A stretch of DNA of 64,000 bases from Secundilactobacillus kimchicus JCM 15530 (GCF_001433995.1 NZ_AZCX01000004.1:186001-250000), one strand, 5' to 3'; shown: positions 1 through 7,791, numbered from the stretch's first letter. The notes: a model not told the origin generated them from the letters alone. Translations and numbers: made by a program.

Positions 1-513
1 ACGTCACAAGTGGTTAATTTGAATGATGCTAATTTTGGTATGTCAGCTCAATCTATTAGTGGCGTCGCCTTATTGCAACGGTATCAGCCCATGCAGGCCA
101 GAGCACGTGTGAAGTCGCATAAGATGGATAAAGCACTACGACAGATGTTTGCTATTCTCTTTAAACAATGGAGCGAAAACGCTAACCCGAATGACCTAAC
201 ATTCGACCATAAGCAGAGTATTCCACACAACATGCTAGAAGAGGCACAAACGGTAAAAACTCTGGATGGTCAAGTCAGTGATGTTACTAAGCTTGGGTAC
301 CTATCACGTATTGATGATCCAGCAGCAGAGGTTGAACGGCTCAAAGAAGAAAACAAAGAGGTAATTGATGAAGCTAAAGTAAATGTTGACCAGTACGTGA
401 CTGACCAGCAAAAGAAGGCGGGTGTAGGCGATGGTGGCGCTCACGATTCAGCAGGAACGACAACGGATTCAACAACTAATAAATCTGGACAACCAGACCG
501 ACCAGCAAAGTAA
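1..513 (+). CDS. Phage portal protein, C-terminal part (cut by window edge)
   Basis: The frame is open from base 1, so this is the end of a gene that starts outside the window; the GTG at 10 is internal. About 170 residues are visible. They contain a charged helical stretch (QARARVKSHKMDKALRQMF) and a segment ending in AAEVERLKEENKEVIDEAK, as in the C-terminal stem and tail of SPP1 gp6-like portal proteins. The portal forms the dodecameric DNA gate at the capsid vertex. The gene directly downstream overlaps by 83 bases in another frame and encodes the gp7-type minor head protein, the usual partner. The family call rests on this position plus composition. Confidence 0.75.
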   Translation, partial: TSQVVNLNDANFGMSAQSISGVALLQRYQPMQARARVKSHKMDKALRQMFAILFKQWSENANPNDLTFDHKQSIPHNMLEEAQTVKTLDGQVSDVTKLGYLSRIDDPAAEVERLKEENKEVIDEAKVNVDQYVTDQQKKAGVGDGGAHDSAGTTTDSTTNKSGQPDRPAK

Positions 514-1372
514 CCAATATTACCGTGAATGTCTGATGTACATTCGTGACCATCTATCACAGTTCTATGCACGCTATGCTGATGAGAACGGTTTAACTGT
601 TTCACAGGTAAGTAGTCAAGCTAGTCGCTGGGACTTACAGCAATGGCAAAATGCAGTTAAGCAAACTGATATGAGCGACTGGCCGAGTGAGGCATTCAGT
701 CGTGTTAAGGCCTACAATGCACAGACTCATATTGATAAAAAGCATATTTTAGCAGCTTTGATGGGGTTAGCCGTCATCAGAATGACGGTAAAAAACCAAC
801 GAAATATTGAGCGACGCATTGAATTAGATGCTAACACTGAATTAAAACGTATGGAGAATGCTTTTAAACTGTCAACGACGCAACAAAAGCGGGCCTCCAG
901 TGTCCTGACACAGCCCAGTACACGCGCTATTTGGTCGCAAAATTTGTGGATTGATAGCGACAACTTGGCTAATGATATTGAGTCCTTAGTTAATAAACAT
1001 ATTAAGCACGGTATGTCCCTTCAGGATATGGAAAACATGCTGGCCGACCATGCTAATACAGCCCAATTTAAGACTTCTCAGTCCATTGCTGATCGGGTTA
1101 AGCAAATGGAGTTCAATGCCCGGCGAATTGTCCGTACGGAATCGGCAAGACTTATTGATCATGTCAATATGACCACCTACCGTTTAGCAGGTGTGCAATA
1201 TGTAGATTGGGTGAATGAACCCGGCGCGTGTCAAAGATGCCAAGGTCTCGCTGATGGCAGTCCATACGCCATTAACGATGCGCCGGATATTCCAGATGAC
1301 AGTCATCCTAATTGTCGATGTCACAAGACACCAGCGAGTGATTCAAATTTTGTAAACTTCAGTATTTATTAA
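431..1372 (+). CDS. Phage minor head protein (SPP1 gp7 / MuF-like)
   Basis: 313 residues. The C-terminal third has the SPP1 gp7/MuF signature: ARRIVRTESARL near residues 233-244, then a Cys-x2-Cys pair (C267, C270) and a closing PNCRC motif about 30 residues later, probably a small metal or structural cysteine cluster. Proteins of this family sit inside the procapsid next to the portal and affect DNA exit. The ATG at 431 lies inside the portal gene, giving an 83-base out-of-frame overlap typical of coupled phage genes. A weak intrinsic terminator follows the stop codon, so downstream capsid genes may also be transcribed separately. Confidence 0.85.
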   Translation: MVALTIQQERQRIQQLINLDNQTDQQSNQYYRECLMYIRDHLSQFYARYADENGLTVSQVSSQASRWDLQQWQNAVKQTDMSDWPSEAFSRVKAYNAQTHIDKKHILAALMGLAVIRMTVKNQRNIERRIELDANTELKRMENAFKLSTTQQKRASSVLTQPSTRAIWSQNLWIDSDNLANDIESLVNKHIKHGMSLQDMENMLADHANTAQFKTSQSIADRVKQMEFNARRIVRTESARLIDHVNMTTYRLAGVQYVDWVNEPGACQRCQGLADGSPYAINDAPDIPDDSHPNCRCHKTPASDSNFVNFSIY

Positions 1373-1394
1373 AGCCTGAACAGGCTTTTTTATT
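1372..1394 (+). terminator. Intrinsic terminator after minor head gene
   Basis: A short perfect hairpin, AAGCCTG/CAGGCTT, starts at the TAA of the minor head gene and is followed by TTTTATTTTG. It lies between two genes of the same late operon, so it may attenuate rather than stop transcription. Confidence 0.6.
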
Positions 1395-1483
1395 TTGTCC
1401 TTTTCCATGTGTTGCGGACAATAAAGAACAACCTGAGGAATACAGTCTCCCATGACCTTAAATGCGCGAAAGGAGTTTTAAGT

Positions 1484-2149
1484 ATGAAACGATTTAGTAA
1501 GTTAGTGCCAATGCAATTACAGTTTTTTGCTGAAGACAACCCAAATGGTGGCAGTCCAAGCGGCCCGGCACTTGATAACCCCAATGATGCTAATGACGAC
1601 AAGCCATTAAATGCAGATGATAACTCGGATTATGGAAACAATGAGAAAGATGAGAATGACGCTAAGAATGCCAACATCATCGAAAAATTGCAGGGTCGCA
1701 TCGGCAAGGAGCAAAGCAAAAAGAATGAGCTACAACAGCAACTAGAACAAGCTCAGGCAGAACTAACAAAGCTTAAATCTGGCGATAAGCCGGCTAAGGA
1801 GCCTAAAAAGACGCCTGAAGAGCTTAAAGTTGAAAAGCTTGAAAAGCAACTGGCACGTCGTGACATTATCGACTCAACGCTTGAGGTTTTCAAAGAGAGC
1901 CATATTGATATGCCCAAAGAGATTGTCTCAATGTTTGTAAATGATGACCGCGATAAGACGGTTGAGAATGCAAGCACGTTGTTAGGTTTCATCACGGACA
2001 TCAAAAAGGAAACAGAAGCTAAAGTCCGCGCTGAATACGCTGGTGGACGGGTTCCGTCTGCTACGAAGCATCAAGATTCTAGCGCTAACTTTGGTGCTGA
2101 TGTCGCTAAATCGGGCGGTTCCAGAACGCCGTTGCAGAGTACTTATTAA
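1484..2149 (+). CDS. Phage capsid scaffolding protein (DUF4355/GP20-like)
   Basis: 222 residues from the ATG at 1484, which has a good ribosome site (GAAAGGAG) 7-8 bases upstream; an in-frame ATG at 1409 has none. The protein starts MKRFSKLVPMQLQFFAED, the LQFFAE opening seen in many Firmicutes phage scaffolds. It then has an Asn/Asp-rich low-complexity segment and a long Lys/Glu/Gln coiled coil at roughly residues 50-120. It is very acidic and helical, as expected for an internal scaffold that guides assembly of the major capsid protein and leaves before packaging. It sits just before the decoration and capsid genes. Confidence 0.85.
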   Translation: MKRFSKLVPMQLQFFAEDNPNGGSPSGPALDNPNDANDDKPLNADDNSDYGNNEKDENDAKNANIIEKLQGRIGKEQSKKNELQQQLEQAQAELTKLKSGDKPAKEPKKTPEELKVEKLEKQLARRDIIDSTLEVFKESHIDMPKEIVSMFVNDDRDKTVENASTLLGFITDIKKETEAKVRAEYAGGRVPSATKHQDSSANFGADVAKSGGSRTPLQSTY

Positions 2150-2167
2150 AAATAGGAGGCCTAAATT

Positions 2168-2560
2168 ATGGCAAAACAGATTTTTGGCAGTAACGACATC
2201 TTAATTGATGACTATAACGCTACTGCGATTGCAAATATGCTCGATGATCCAACGGCCGTCGCAGATGCGGACGGTCAAAAATATATTATGGGTGGCACGT
2301 TGTTAACAGCAGATAAGAACTTCCTAACTAGTAACGACGGGTCAGTTGTTTTAAATCCAACGACCGACGCTACCAAGGCGCAAGGAATCTTGCGTCAAGA
2401 CTACAACATTGCTGGTGGAGCAACGCCTGTTTCAGTCATTGTAGCTGGCACCATCAACCTGGCACGTATGGACGATGCAACTCGAAAGCTATACACCGAC
2501 GAAGTTATTACAGCACTTAAAACGGCGTTGCCAAAGGTAACTATTGTAAATCGAGATTAA
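2168..2560 (+). CDS. Probable head decoration protein
   Basis: 130 residues, starting MAKQIFGSNDILIDDYNA, with an AGGAGGC ribosome site. It is a small, mostly beta protein rich in Thr, Ala and Asp, placed exactly between the scaffold and the major capsid protein, where lambda gpD-like decoration or stabilisation proteins are encoded. No catalytic motif is visible. The alternative is an unclassified minor head protein. The call is mainly positional. Confidence 0.55.
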   Translation: MAKQIFGSNDILIDDYNATAIANMLDDPTAVADADGQKYIMGGTLLTADKNFLTSNDGSVVLNPTTDATKAQGILRQDYNIAGGATPVSVIVAGTINLARMDDATRKLYTDEVITALKTALPKVTIVNRD

Positions 2561-2577
2561 TCATAGGAGGAGTATAA

Positions 2578-3639
2578 ATGTTAACTATTGGTGATATTGA
2601 AAATCCGGCCTCCATCATTGCATGGTGGAACCAACGCAGTAACGAACGTAAACCGTATTTCTATCAAAGCGCCTTCGATCTGACGTATAGTTCGACTGAG
2701 ACGACTAAACTCTATTTTGGTGAAGAATCGAAGTTACGTATGATGACGGCTACTACGGAAGACGTTGGCTCAGTTAAGCTAGGGAATCGTGGCTTTGAAA
2801 GTGAAGCATACAACACTATTCCGTTCAAGAACTACAAAGCGATGGACGAAAAGCGCCGCCGAGATATTAATCGTGCACTGGCTAACAACGCTGATCCAAG
2901 CGAAGTGAAAGCCATCGCAAATACGCAATACAACGATTTGAACGACTTGCTCACATTCGCTTACGGGACGCGTGAAATCCTTGCTATGCAAGCTCTCACA
3001 ACAGGAAAGATTGTAGTGAGTGGTGCTGACGATAAAGGGAGCAACAACCTTATTTATACTCGCGACTTTCACATGCCAGCTGAACACAAGGACATTCAAG
3101 TAGGCACTGAATGGGGTACTAAAGATTCTAAGCCATTGGATGATATTCAAGATCAAATGGATAAGATTAATGACGACAACGGCACAACGATTGGCGTAGT
3201 GATCATGAATGGCCGAACTTTCCGTAAGTTAGCCAAGTCCGGTGAAATTGTTTCTACGCTGACTGATGGCCGAACTAGCGACGGGGTTGCCTTAGCTCAG
3301 TCAGCGGTTCTGAGCTTAGTACAAGAAACGCTTGGCGTTCGCGTGATTATTTATAACAAAGGAATTGGCACTGACCGATTTGTTCCCGACGATATGGTTG
3401 TCTTGGCGCCAGAAGGTTCATTAGGTCGCATGGTGTGGACTGATACCAACGAAGATATGGGTTTGACTGGTGATTCAACCGTCCAGCTTTCGCGTACTAG
3501 TGATGGAATTACCATTTACACGGATCGGATTCACGATCCTGTTTCAACACTGGTTCATACTTCACAAAACATCTTACCAGCTTTTGATAAGGTTCGTAAT
3601 GTGATGATTATGAACGTTGGTAAAGCGAGTAAAGGCTAA
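2578..3639 (+). CDS. Phage major capsid protein
   Basis: 353 residues, with AGGAGG eight bases before the ATG. It follows scaffold and decoration genes and has the length and composition of an HK97-fold/gpE-type major capsid protein. It includes a region NYKAMDEKRRRDINRAL (about residues 84-100), as in the P-domain spine region, and a C-terminal half rich in short beta strands. The normal frame ends KASKG then TAA at 3637. The reading continues without a break in the +1 frame for 26 more codons to TAG at 3713, so a longer capsid form may be made (see the separate entry). Confidence 0.8.
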   Translation: MLTIGDIENPASIIAWWNQRSNERKPYFYQSAFDLTYSSTETTKLYFGEESKLRMMTATTEDVGSVKLGNRGFESEAYNTIPFKNYKAMDEKRRRDINRALANNADPSEVKAIANTQYNDLNDLLTFAYGTREILAMQALTTGKIVVSGADDKGSNNLIYTRDFHMPAEHKDIQVGTEWGTKDSKPLDDIQDQMDKINDDNGTTIGVVIMNGRTFRKLAKSGEIVSTLTDGRTSDGVALAQSAVLSLVQETLGVRVIIYNKGIGTDRFVPDDMVVLAPEGSLGRMVWTDTNEDMGLTGDSTVQLSRTSDGITIYTDRIHDPVSTLVHTSQNILPAFDKVRNVMIMNVGKASKG

Positions 3640-3715
3640 GGCTGACACCCCCAAAAATGTTATAGCTACCCCGACAACAGATGGCGTAAAGGTTACGGCA
3701 AAGGCTAAAAAGTAG
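3614..3715 (+). other. Candidate +1-frame C-terminal extension of the major capsid protein
   Basis: In the +1 frame the DNA is open from 3614 to the TAG at 3713-3715, so a shift is possible only between 3614 and the frame-0 stop at 3637. The last frame-0 codons are AGT AAA GGC TAA G. A lysine tRNA can slide from AAA to the overlapping AAG, after which reading continues AKADTPKNVIATPTTDGV and then KVTAKAKK. The added peptide resembles segments at the end of the 3960-4238 gene product and in the sheath, which argues that it is real coding sequence. There is no start codon with a ribosome site for it on its own. Confidence 0.55.
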
Positions 3716-3730
3716 AAAGGATGAGTATTG

Positions 3731-3943
3731 ATGGCATTGAAGCTCAATCTATATAAGAAAGATGACTTGACCAAACCAGTAGCCACTGGAGATGATGCAA
3801 CTGGTGCAGTCCTTACGGGTATGGCAGCGGGGACTAAGGTTGTGGCTGGTGATTATAAAGCCACCCACGTGGACGATAGTGGAAAACTTGATGAATCCGA
3901 ACCAGTCGACGTTCCCGAATTTACGGTTCCAGCAGGTTCTTAA
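3731..3943 (+). CDS. Small structural protein, tandem paralogue 1
   Basis: 70 residues from the ATG at 3731 (ribosome site AAAGGATGAG; the TTG at 3728 is less likely). The protein MALKLNLYKKDDLTKPVATG is clearly related over its whole length to the next gene product: both share the KKDDLTKP, GDYKA.HVD and GKLDESE/D.VDVP blocks. It lies between capsid and connector genes, so it is probably a virion surface or head-associated protein. It lacks the C-terminal extension of its neighbour. I do not recognise a named family. Confidence 0.6.
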   Translation: MALKLNLYKKDDLTKPVATGDDATGAVLTGMAAGTKVVAGDYKATHVDDSGKLDESEPVDVPEFTVPAGS

Positions 3944-3959
3944 TTACGGAGGTAATATA

Positions 3960-4238
3960 ATGGCAGATTTGAAACTAAATGTTTACAAAAAAGACGATTT
4001 AACTAAGCCTATTGCAACAGGTAGCGATTTAGAAGGAACCGCTATCACCGGATTGTCTTCCGGAGATGTTGTGGCAGACGGCGATTACAAAGCTTCTCAC
4101 GTCGATCCAGACGGAAAACTAGATGAATCTGACAAAGTGGATGTGCCTGGGTTTACGGTTATTAAGTCTAAAGCTGTTGCTCCCACTAAGTTGACGGTTA
4201 CCCCAACTGCCGACGGAGCCGTGATTAAACCTTCTTAA
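3960..4238 (+). CDS. Small structural protein, tandem paralogue 2
   Basis: 92 residues from the ATG at 3960, with GGAGG upstream. Residues 1-67 duplicate the preceding gene product. The extra C-terminus, APTKLTVTPTADGAVI, matches the pattern found in the +1 extension of the capsid protein (TPKNVIATPTTDGVKV) and in the sheath (APANVKATPANDGAKV). The pattern looks like the first strand or strands of a fibronectin-III/Ig-like domain. The gene appears to have arisen by tandem duplication within the head module. The function is unknown; a virion decoration role is inferred from position. Confidence 0.6.
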   Translation: MADLKLNVYKKDDLTKPIATGSDLEGTAITGLSSGDVVADGDYKASHVDPDGKLDESDKVDVPGFTVIKSKAVAPTKLTVTPTADGAVIKPS

Positions 4239-4247
4239 GGAGGGCTA

Positions 4248-4583
4248 ATGATGGATTTAAAGGCTATTGTAGAACGCATACAGGGAAACCGAGATTTTCG
4301 GAAACTTGATGAGGTAACTATTACCCAGTATGCGGAAGAAGCCAGTGAAATTATTAAGCAATATGAGGTCCCGCTAGTAGCGCTAAATCGTGCTGTATAT
4401 CTCTACGCTTGCTACATGTTATTTTCAGATTTCCCTAATAGTGCAAACAAATATAAAACCGTCAAAGTTGAAGACGCTACTTACACCCGTTTTGGAGACT
4501 CGCCCAATAATAATTATTGGACGAGTTTTTTAACACTCTTGGACGAGTATGGCCTACGGGACTGGCGAGTGGCGTTTAAATAG
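4248..4583 (+). CDS. Phage head-tail connector (adaptor) protein
   Basis: 111 residues; ATGs at 4248 and 4251 behind AAGGAGG. The protein is small and helical, with a Tyr-rich middle (ALNRAVYLYACYMLFSDF) and a short C-terminal strand region. This fits gp6/gp15-type adaptor proteins that ring the bottom of the portal. It is the first gene after the capsid block and precedes the other neck genes, the usual place for an adaptor. No enzyme motif is present. Confidence 0.6.
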   Translation: MMDLKAIVERIQGNRDFRKLDEVTITQYAEEASEIIKQYEVPLVALNRAVYLYACYMLFSDFPNSANKYKTVKVEDATYTRFGDSPNNNYWTSFLTLLDEYGLRDWRVAFK

Positions 4584-4594
4584 GAGGTATGAAA

Positions 4595-4813
4595 ATGTCC
4601 AAGCAAACATTACTAAAACAAACTGGGACAGCGTTTCTGAACGAAGTAGAAGTTCCAGTTGCGGCCTACAAAGTGGCCGATGGTGATAGCCTGTATGGTT
4701 TATGGATTAAGTTTCGGTCACAAACAACTGTCGGTGCCATTATGACAGTTAATAAGCTAACGACCAGCGAATTACAACCGGGTAAGTCACTTAAGATTCC
4801 GTTGGTACTCTAA
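4595..4813 (+). CDS. Small LysM-domain phage protein
   Basis: 72 residues from the ATG at 4595, chosen because AGGAGG lies seven bases upstream of it but only one base from the ATG at 4589. Almost the whole protein is one LysM-like repeat: YKVADGDSLYGLWIKF opens it and ELQPGKSLKIPL closes it. LysM binds N-acetylglucosamine polymers. A single-domain LysM protein in the head-tail connector module is unusual, because phage LysM domains normally occur in the XkdP baseplate protein or in endolysins. It may have been co-opted as a structural neck subunit. Confidence 0.65.
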   Translation: MSKQTLLKQTGTAFLNEVEVPVAAYKVADGDSLYGLWIKFRSQTTVGAIMTVNKLTTSELQPGKSLKIPLVL

Positions 4814-4814
4814 G

Positions 4815-5267
4815 ATGAGTGAAGCGGAAGAGCGGGTGTTGAAACGGTTGGCGTTACAATCCAGGCGACTTAAAGCATTAAATCGGCAACAGGTAGTCGT
4901 TGGTGCGCTTAAAAGCGTTCCTGAACATACTCCGGAAGAGTTGGCAGATATCGTACGGTATAACGAATTTGGGACCGCTAAGATTCCGGCACGTTCTTTT
5001 CTGCGTGGTACAGTTTACAAAAACCGCAACCATGGCTGGCGCTTTATTAGTCGTGAAGCAGTAAAAGGTGTTCTGGTAGGCAAGTTTACGGCCAATGCTG
5101 CCTATAAGTTTGTTGGGGACCGTATGGTAGACGATGTGCACAAACAAATTGACACCATCGGGCCAGCTAATGCACCTAGTACAATTGCCAAAAAGGGGCG
5201 CGATGAACCCTTAATTGATACTGGTGGTTTGTACCGTTCAATTGATAAGAAGGTGATTCCTCGGTGA
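4815..5267 (+). CDS. Phage neck/tail-completion protein (HK97 gp10-like)
   Basis: 150 residues, with an ATG one base after the previous stop codon. The motif YNEFGTAKIPARSFLRGTV (about residues 50-68) is typical of HK97 gp10/virion-morphogenesis proteins, in which a conserved NEFGT..IPAR.FLR block precedes a helical region and a C-terminal LIDTG.L..SI strand; both are present (LIDTGGLYRSI). These proteins complete the neck or tail end that joins the head. The gene overlaps the next one by four bases. Confidence 0.75.
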   Translation: MSEAEERVLKRLALQSRRLKALNRQQVVVGALKSVPEHTPEELADIVRYNEFGTAKIPARSFLRGTVYKNRNHGWRFISREAVKGVLVGKFTANAAYKFVGDRMVDDVHKQIDTIGPANAPSTIAKKGRDEPLIDTGGLYRSIDKKVIPR

Positions 5268-5671
5268 GTGTGATTGAAGATTTGTACGAAGCAATAAGCG
5301 ACTTTAGTACACCCATTACTGTTCATCCTAAATTGAATGCATTAGACAATGATAAAACTGACCCGATGCACGAAACTATTTCAATTTCGATGACGGATTT
5401 AAAGACCGACCTTACTGCAGAAGAGTTAGAAGACCCGGTGCTACCTCGGCATTCCAGCGTATCAGAGAGCATTGCTCAAGGATTAGGCGCCGCGGGCAGT
5501 ACACTGCCACGGCAGTTGGCTTGGTATTCCGAACATGAGTATCGCGCAGGAACCTACGTTGAATATAACGGACATGTTTATCAAATTGACCAAATAGCCG
5601 ACTACGATTTAGTAGCCGGTATTTTTGTGTACTACTTGAAGGGTGATGATACGCTTGCGCCCATGGGATAA
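5264..5671 (+). CDS. Phage neck protein of unknown family
   Basis: 135 residues with a GTG start inside the overlap GTGAGTG at the end of the preceding gene. The first half is Asp/Thr-rich. The second half carries aromatic beta strands (WYSEHEYRAGTYVEYNGHVYQIDQIADYD). It sits between the gp10-like protein and the gp12/neck-terminator-like protein, so a head-tail joining role is likely. I do not recognise a specific family. Its end overlaps the next gene by 29 bases. Confidence 0.6.
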   Translation: MSVIEDLYEAISDFSTPITVHPKLNALDNDKTDPMHETISISMTDLKTDLTAEELEDPVLPRHSSVSESIAQGLGAAGSTLPRQLAWYSEHEYRAGTYVEYNGHVYQIDQIADYDLVAGIFVYYLKGDDTLAPMG

Positions 5672-6155
5672 GCATCCAACAGAATTTGCAACGATTATCG
5701 GTCCTCTACTAGATGTTGTCGAGCAAATCACCGATTTAAAAGTTGTGCCAAATGAAAGGATTGCAACTATCAAGCAACCACCGTTTGTCTCCTATTATCC
5801 GTTGGTCATTGATGATCCAGTATTTGGTGACGCCACGTTTAATGACGGTTTGTTTGAGGCGACAATCTCACTAGACGCTTTCGCGACAACCATTAACGCT
5901 GCAATGCAAACAGCCGGTGATTTACGGGTGTATCTATTTGATTTGTACACCCGACAACTGTTGAAACGTGATGCAAACTTAGTGGTCCGTGAAGCTACCG
6001 CGCCACAAACGCGTTCTATTACCGGGTTACCTTTTTCGGTGGTGCATCACACCGGATTCGACCTAACGATTCAGTATTACAGAAACTTCAAGAGTCCAAT
6101 TGACACGATTGCCAGCGTTTCGGACTTAACAATCAATCCCAATAAGGAGGATTAA
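5643..6155 (+). CDS. Phage neck terminator / LIC_12616-like protein
   Basis: 170 residues. The start is uncertain: ATG at 5643 or 5646, close behind GAAGGGTG and within the end of the previous gene. The pattern KQPPFVSYYPLVIDDP in the N-terminal third, followed by beta strands and a C-terminal FDLTIQYYRNF, matches LIC_12616/gp12-type proteins. These cap the neck or tail tube in contractile phages and are encoded immediately before the sheath gene, as here. No start with an independent strong ribosome site is seen, so translation is probably coupled. Confidence 0.65.
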   Translation: MMIRLRPWDKHPTEFATIIGPLLDVVEQITDLKVVPNERIATIKQPPFVSYYPLVIDDPVFGDATFNDGLFEATISLDAFATTINAAMQTAGDLRVYLFDLYTRQLLKRDANLVVREATAPQTRSITGLPFSVVHHTGFDLTIQYYRNFKSPIDTIASVSDLTINPNKED

Positions 6156-6157
6156 TA

Positions 6158-7240
6158 ATGGCAAACACTTTATTTAGTACTTTGAGCCGGATTTCTCCAG
6201 CCCATATCTCGAATCAATACACCACCGCAGCAAAAGATGTTCCTACTGGGGCGCTTGTGAAAGGTGAGAAACAAGGAATTAAGGTCTATGACGATCTAGA
6301 TTCTTTAACTGAGGATTATGAATCATACACACCAGCATGGAAGAAAGCTCGCGCTTACTTTAAAGCTAATGGTGAGGCAGCCTCCCTGGCCGTAGTAACT
6401 TTTGCTGAAACAGATAGCAAAAAGGCGCCAGCCCCTGCCAATGTGAAGGCAACACCAGCAAATGACGGGGCGAAAGTAACTGCTGATGTGGTTACAGCGA
6501 TGGCTGATAGCGATTTGTCAGCAGACGCAATCGCGGCCGTGACGGCTTTAAAGAAATATTACTTTGCTGGACCGCAGTTCTGGTTCTTAGTTGATTTTGA
6601 CTCAGAGGTGGCCAATGCGATCTCAAACTTTGTCGAGAAGCAAAACACTGGGATTTTCTTAGCCTATTCAACTGATGCTACGCAACTGCAAGCCTTTACG
6701 GCGAATAAGAAGACCTATCCGATGACACTGCCAGCAGTTGATGATACCAATGCTGAGATTCAAGACACCTACAATAACGTATTTGACGCCGCGTTTGCCG
6801 GTGCTATGTACGGCCGCCGTCCACACTCAGCGGTTAAGTATGCCATTGGTGATTTGCCATATACCCAGCCGCAAGATCGCTACGATTTTACCCCTGATGA
6901 TATGGCGGAATTAGAAAAGTACAACATTGCTACTTATGCCTATGTATTAGATGCGCCACGATTAACTAGTTCACGCATGGCTGCAGAAGGTTTTCACTTA
7001 GATACCATCTTGGGTTGGGATTGGATTCAAAACGAAGTCCATGCTCGGCTAGCAAACTTGTTCGTACAAAGCGCCGACCAAGGGATCCCCTACGACGAGG
7101 TTGGTTTCGATTCAATCATTGGCGTCATTAAAGGTGTCTTTATCGATGCGGGAGATTTGGATATTATTGCGCCTATTCGTGATACAAATGGGAATGAGAC
7201 ATTACTCAGTAAACTATCTCAAACCTGGTCAACTGCCTAA
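6158..7240 (+). CDS. Phage contractile tail sheath protein (normal-frame product ends early)
   Basis: 360 residues in the normal frame, with an AGGAGG site. It has the organisation of DUF3383-like sheath proteins: an N-terminal ISPAHISNQY strand, an insertion near residues 90-110 (APANVKATPANDGAKVTA, like an Ig/fibronectin strand), a GPQFWFLVDF core strand and the RLTSSRMAAEGFHLDTILGWDWIQNEVHARL region. Sheath subunits contract to drive DNA injection. The frame stops at 7238 (TAA), about 35 residues short. The expected C-terminal arm continues at once in the +1 frame to 7340, so the gene is either read through a +1 shift or broken by a one-base insertion. Confidence 0.8.
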   Translation: MANTLFSTLSRISPAHISNQYTTAAKDVPTGALVKGEKQGIKVYDDLDSLTEDYESYTPAWKKARAYFKANGEAASLAVVTFAETDSKKAPAPANVKATPANDGAKVTADVVTAMADSDLSADAIAAVTALKKYYFAGPQFWFLVDFDSEVANAISNFVEKQNTGIFLAYSTDATQLQAFTANKKTYPMTLPAVDDTNAEIQDTYNNVFDAAFAGAMYGRRPHSAVKYAIGDLPYTQPQDRYDFTPDDMAELEKYNIATYAYVLDAPRLTSSRMAAEGFHLDTILGWDWIQNEVHARLANLFVQSADQGIPYDEVGFDSIIGVIKGVFIDAGDLDIIAPIRDTNGNETLLSKLSQTWSTA

Positions 7241-7340
7241 GTCATACGAGACAAAACGTGAAATGCGTGGGATCAGCACTAAGTATCATCCAATGGGAAT
7301 GGCGGAAGATGCCTACATTGAAAATACTATCGTGATGTAA
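7224..7340 (+). other. Missing C-terminal arm of the sheath in the +1 frame
   Basis: In the +1 frame the DNA encodes a peptide that ends RGISTKYHPMGMAEDAYIEN-TIVM. It carries the Arg-rich helix and final G..E..YIEN strand expected at the C-terminus of sheath subunits, where the arm interlocks neighbouring subunits. The junction in the normal frame is ACT GCC TAA GTC. Deleting one A from TCAACTG would give SLPKSYETKREM in one frame. The segment has no start site of its own. Confidence 0.65.
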
Positions 7341-7353
7341 AGGAGGAAACACA

Positions 7354-7791
7354 ATGGCTCAAAATTTAGCAACTGCAAATCTTGAAGACGACGAACCTTT
7401 GTATGACGCTGCGAAAGTTGTAGTACGAATTGATGATAAGTTGGTCACTTACTATAACGGGCAAGATATGGTTTCGGTGACCTGGACAACTGATAATGTG
7501 ACCATGGATGTTGATGCTCAAGGCAATGGATCTTCTGTTATGAATCATGATGATCGCGGGACCATCACATTCCATTTGAATCGTGCCTCTCAAGCCTGGC
7601 AAGACATGCTTGACTATGGGGTATCGACCGGGTATCACAAAATCGATATTTCAACGCCATACGAACATATCTATACCAGTAAGGCATTACTTACCAAAAA
7701 ACCGGATATTAATGTTACTGGCGGTTCGCAAACGGTTGAACCTGGCTTTTCATGTACACGAATTACTTTGGAAAAAAATACTACGGACTAA
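7354..7791 (+). CDS. Phage tail tube protein (DUF3277-like)
   Basis: 145 residues, with AGGAGG 8 bases from the ATG. It lies directly after the sheath gene, where contractile-tail phages encode the inner tube. It has the beta-rich pattern VVVRIDDKLVTYYNGQDMVSVTW, then GTITFHLNRASQAWQDML and a C-terminal strand with a conserved Pro/Gly loop. The tube is built from hexameric rings of this protein and threaded by the tape measure. The normal family length is about 140-150 residues, so it is complete. Confidence 0.75.
   Translation: MAQNLATANLEDDEPLYDAAKVVVRIDDKLVTYYNGQDMVSVTWTTDNVTMDVDAQGNGSSVMNHDDRGTITFHLNRASQAWQDMLDYGVSTGYHKIDISTPYEHIYTSKALLTKKPDINVTGGSQTVEPGFSCTRITLEKNTTD

Noticed and set aside
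7101-7340. Separate small gene after the sheath
   Set aside because: Its upstream half is a shadow of the sheath gene and its end is the missing sheath arm; no ribosome site.
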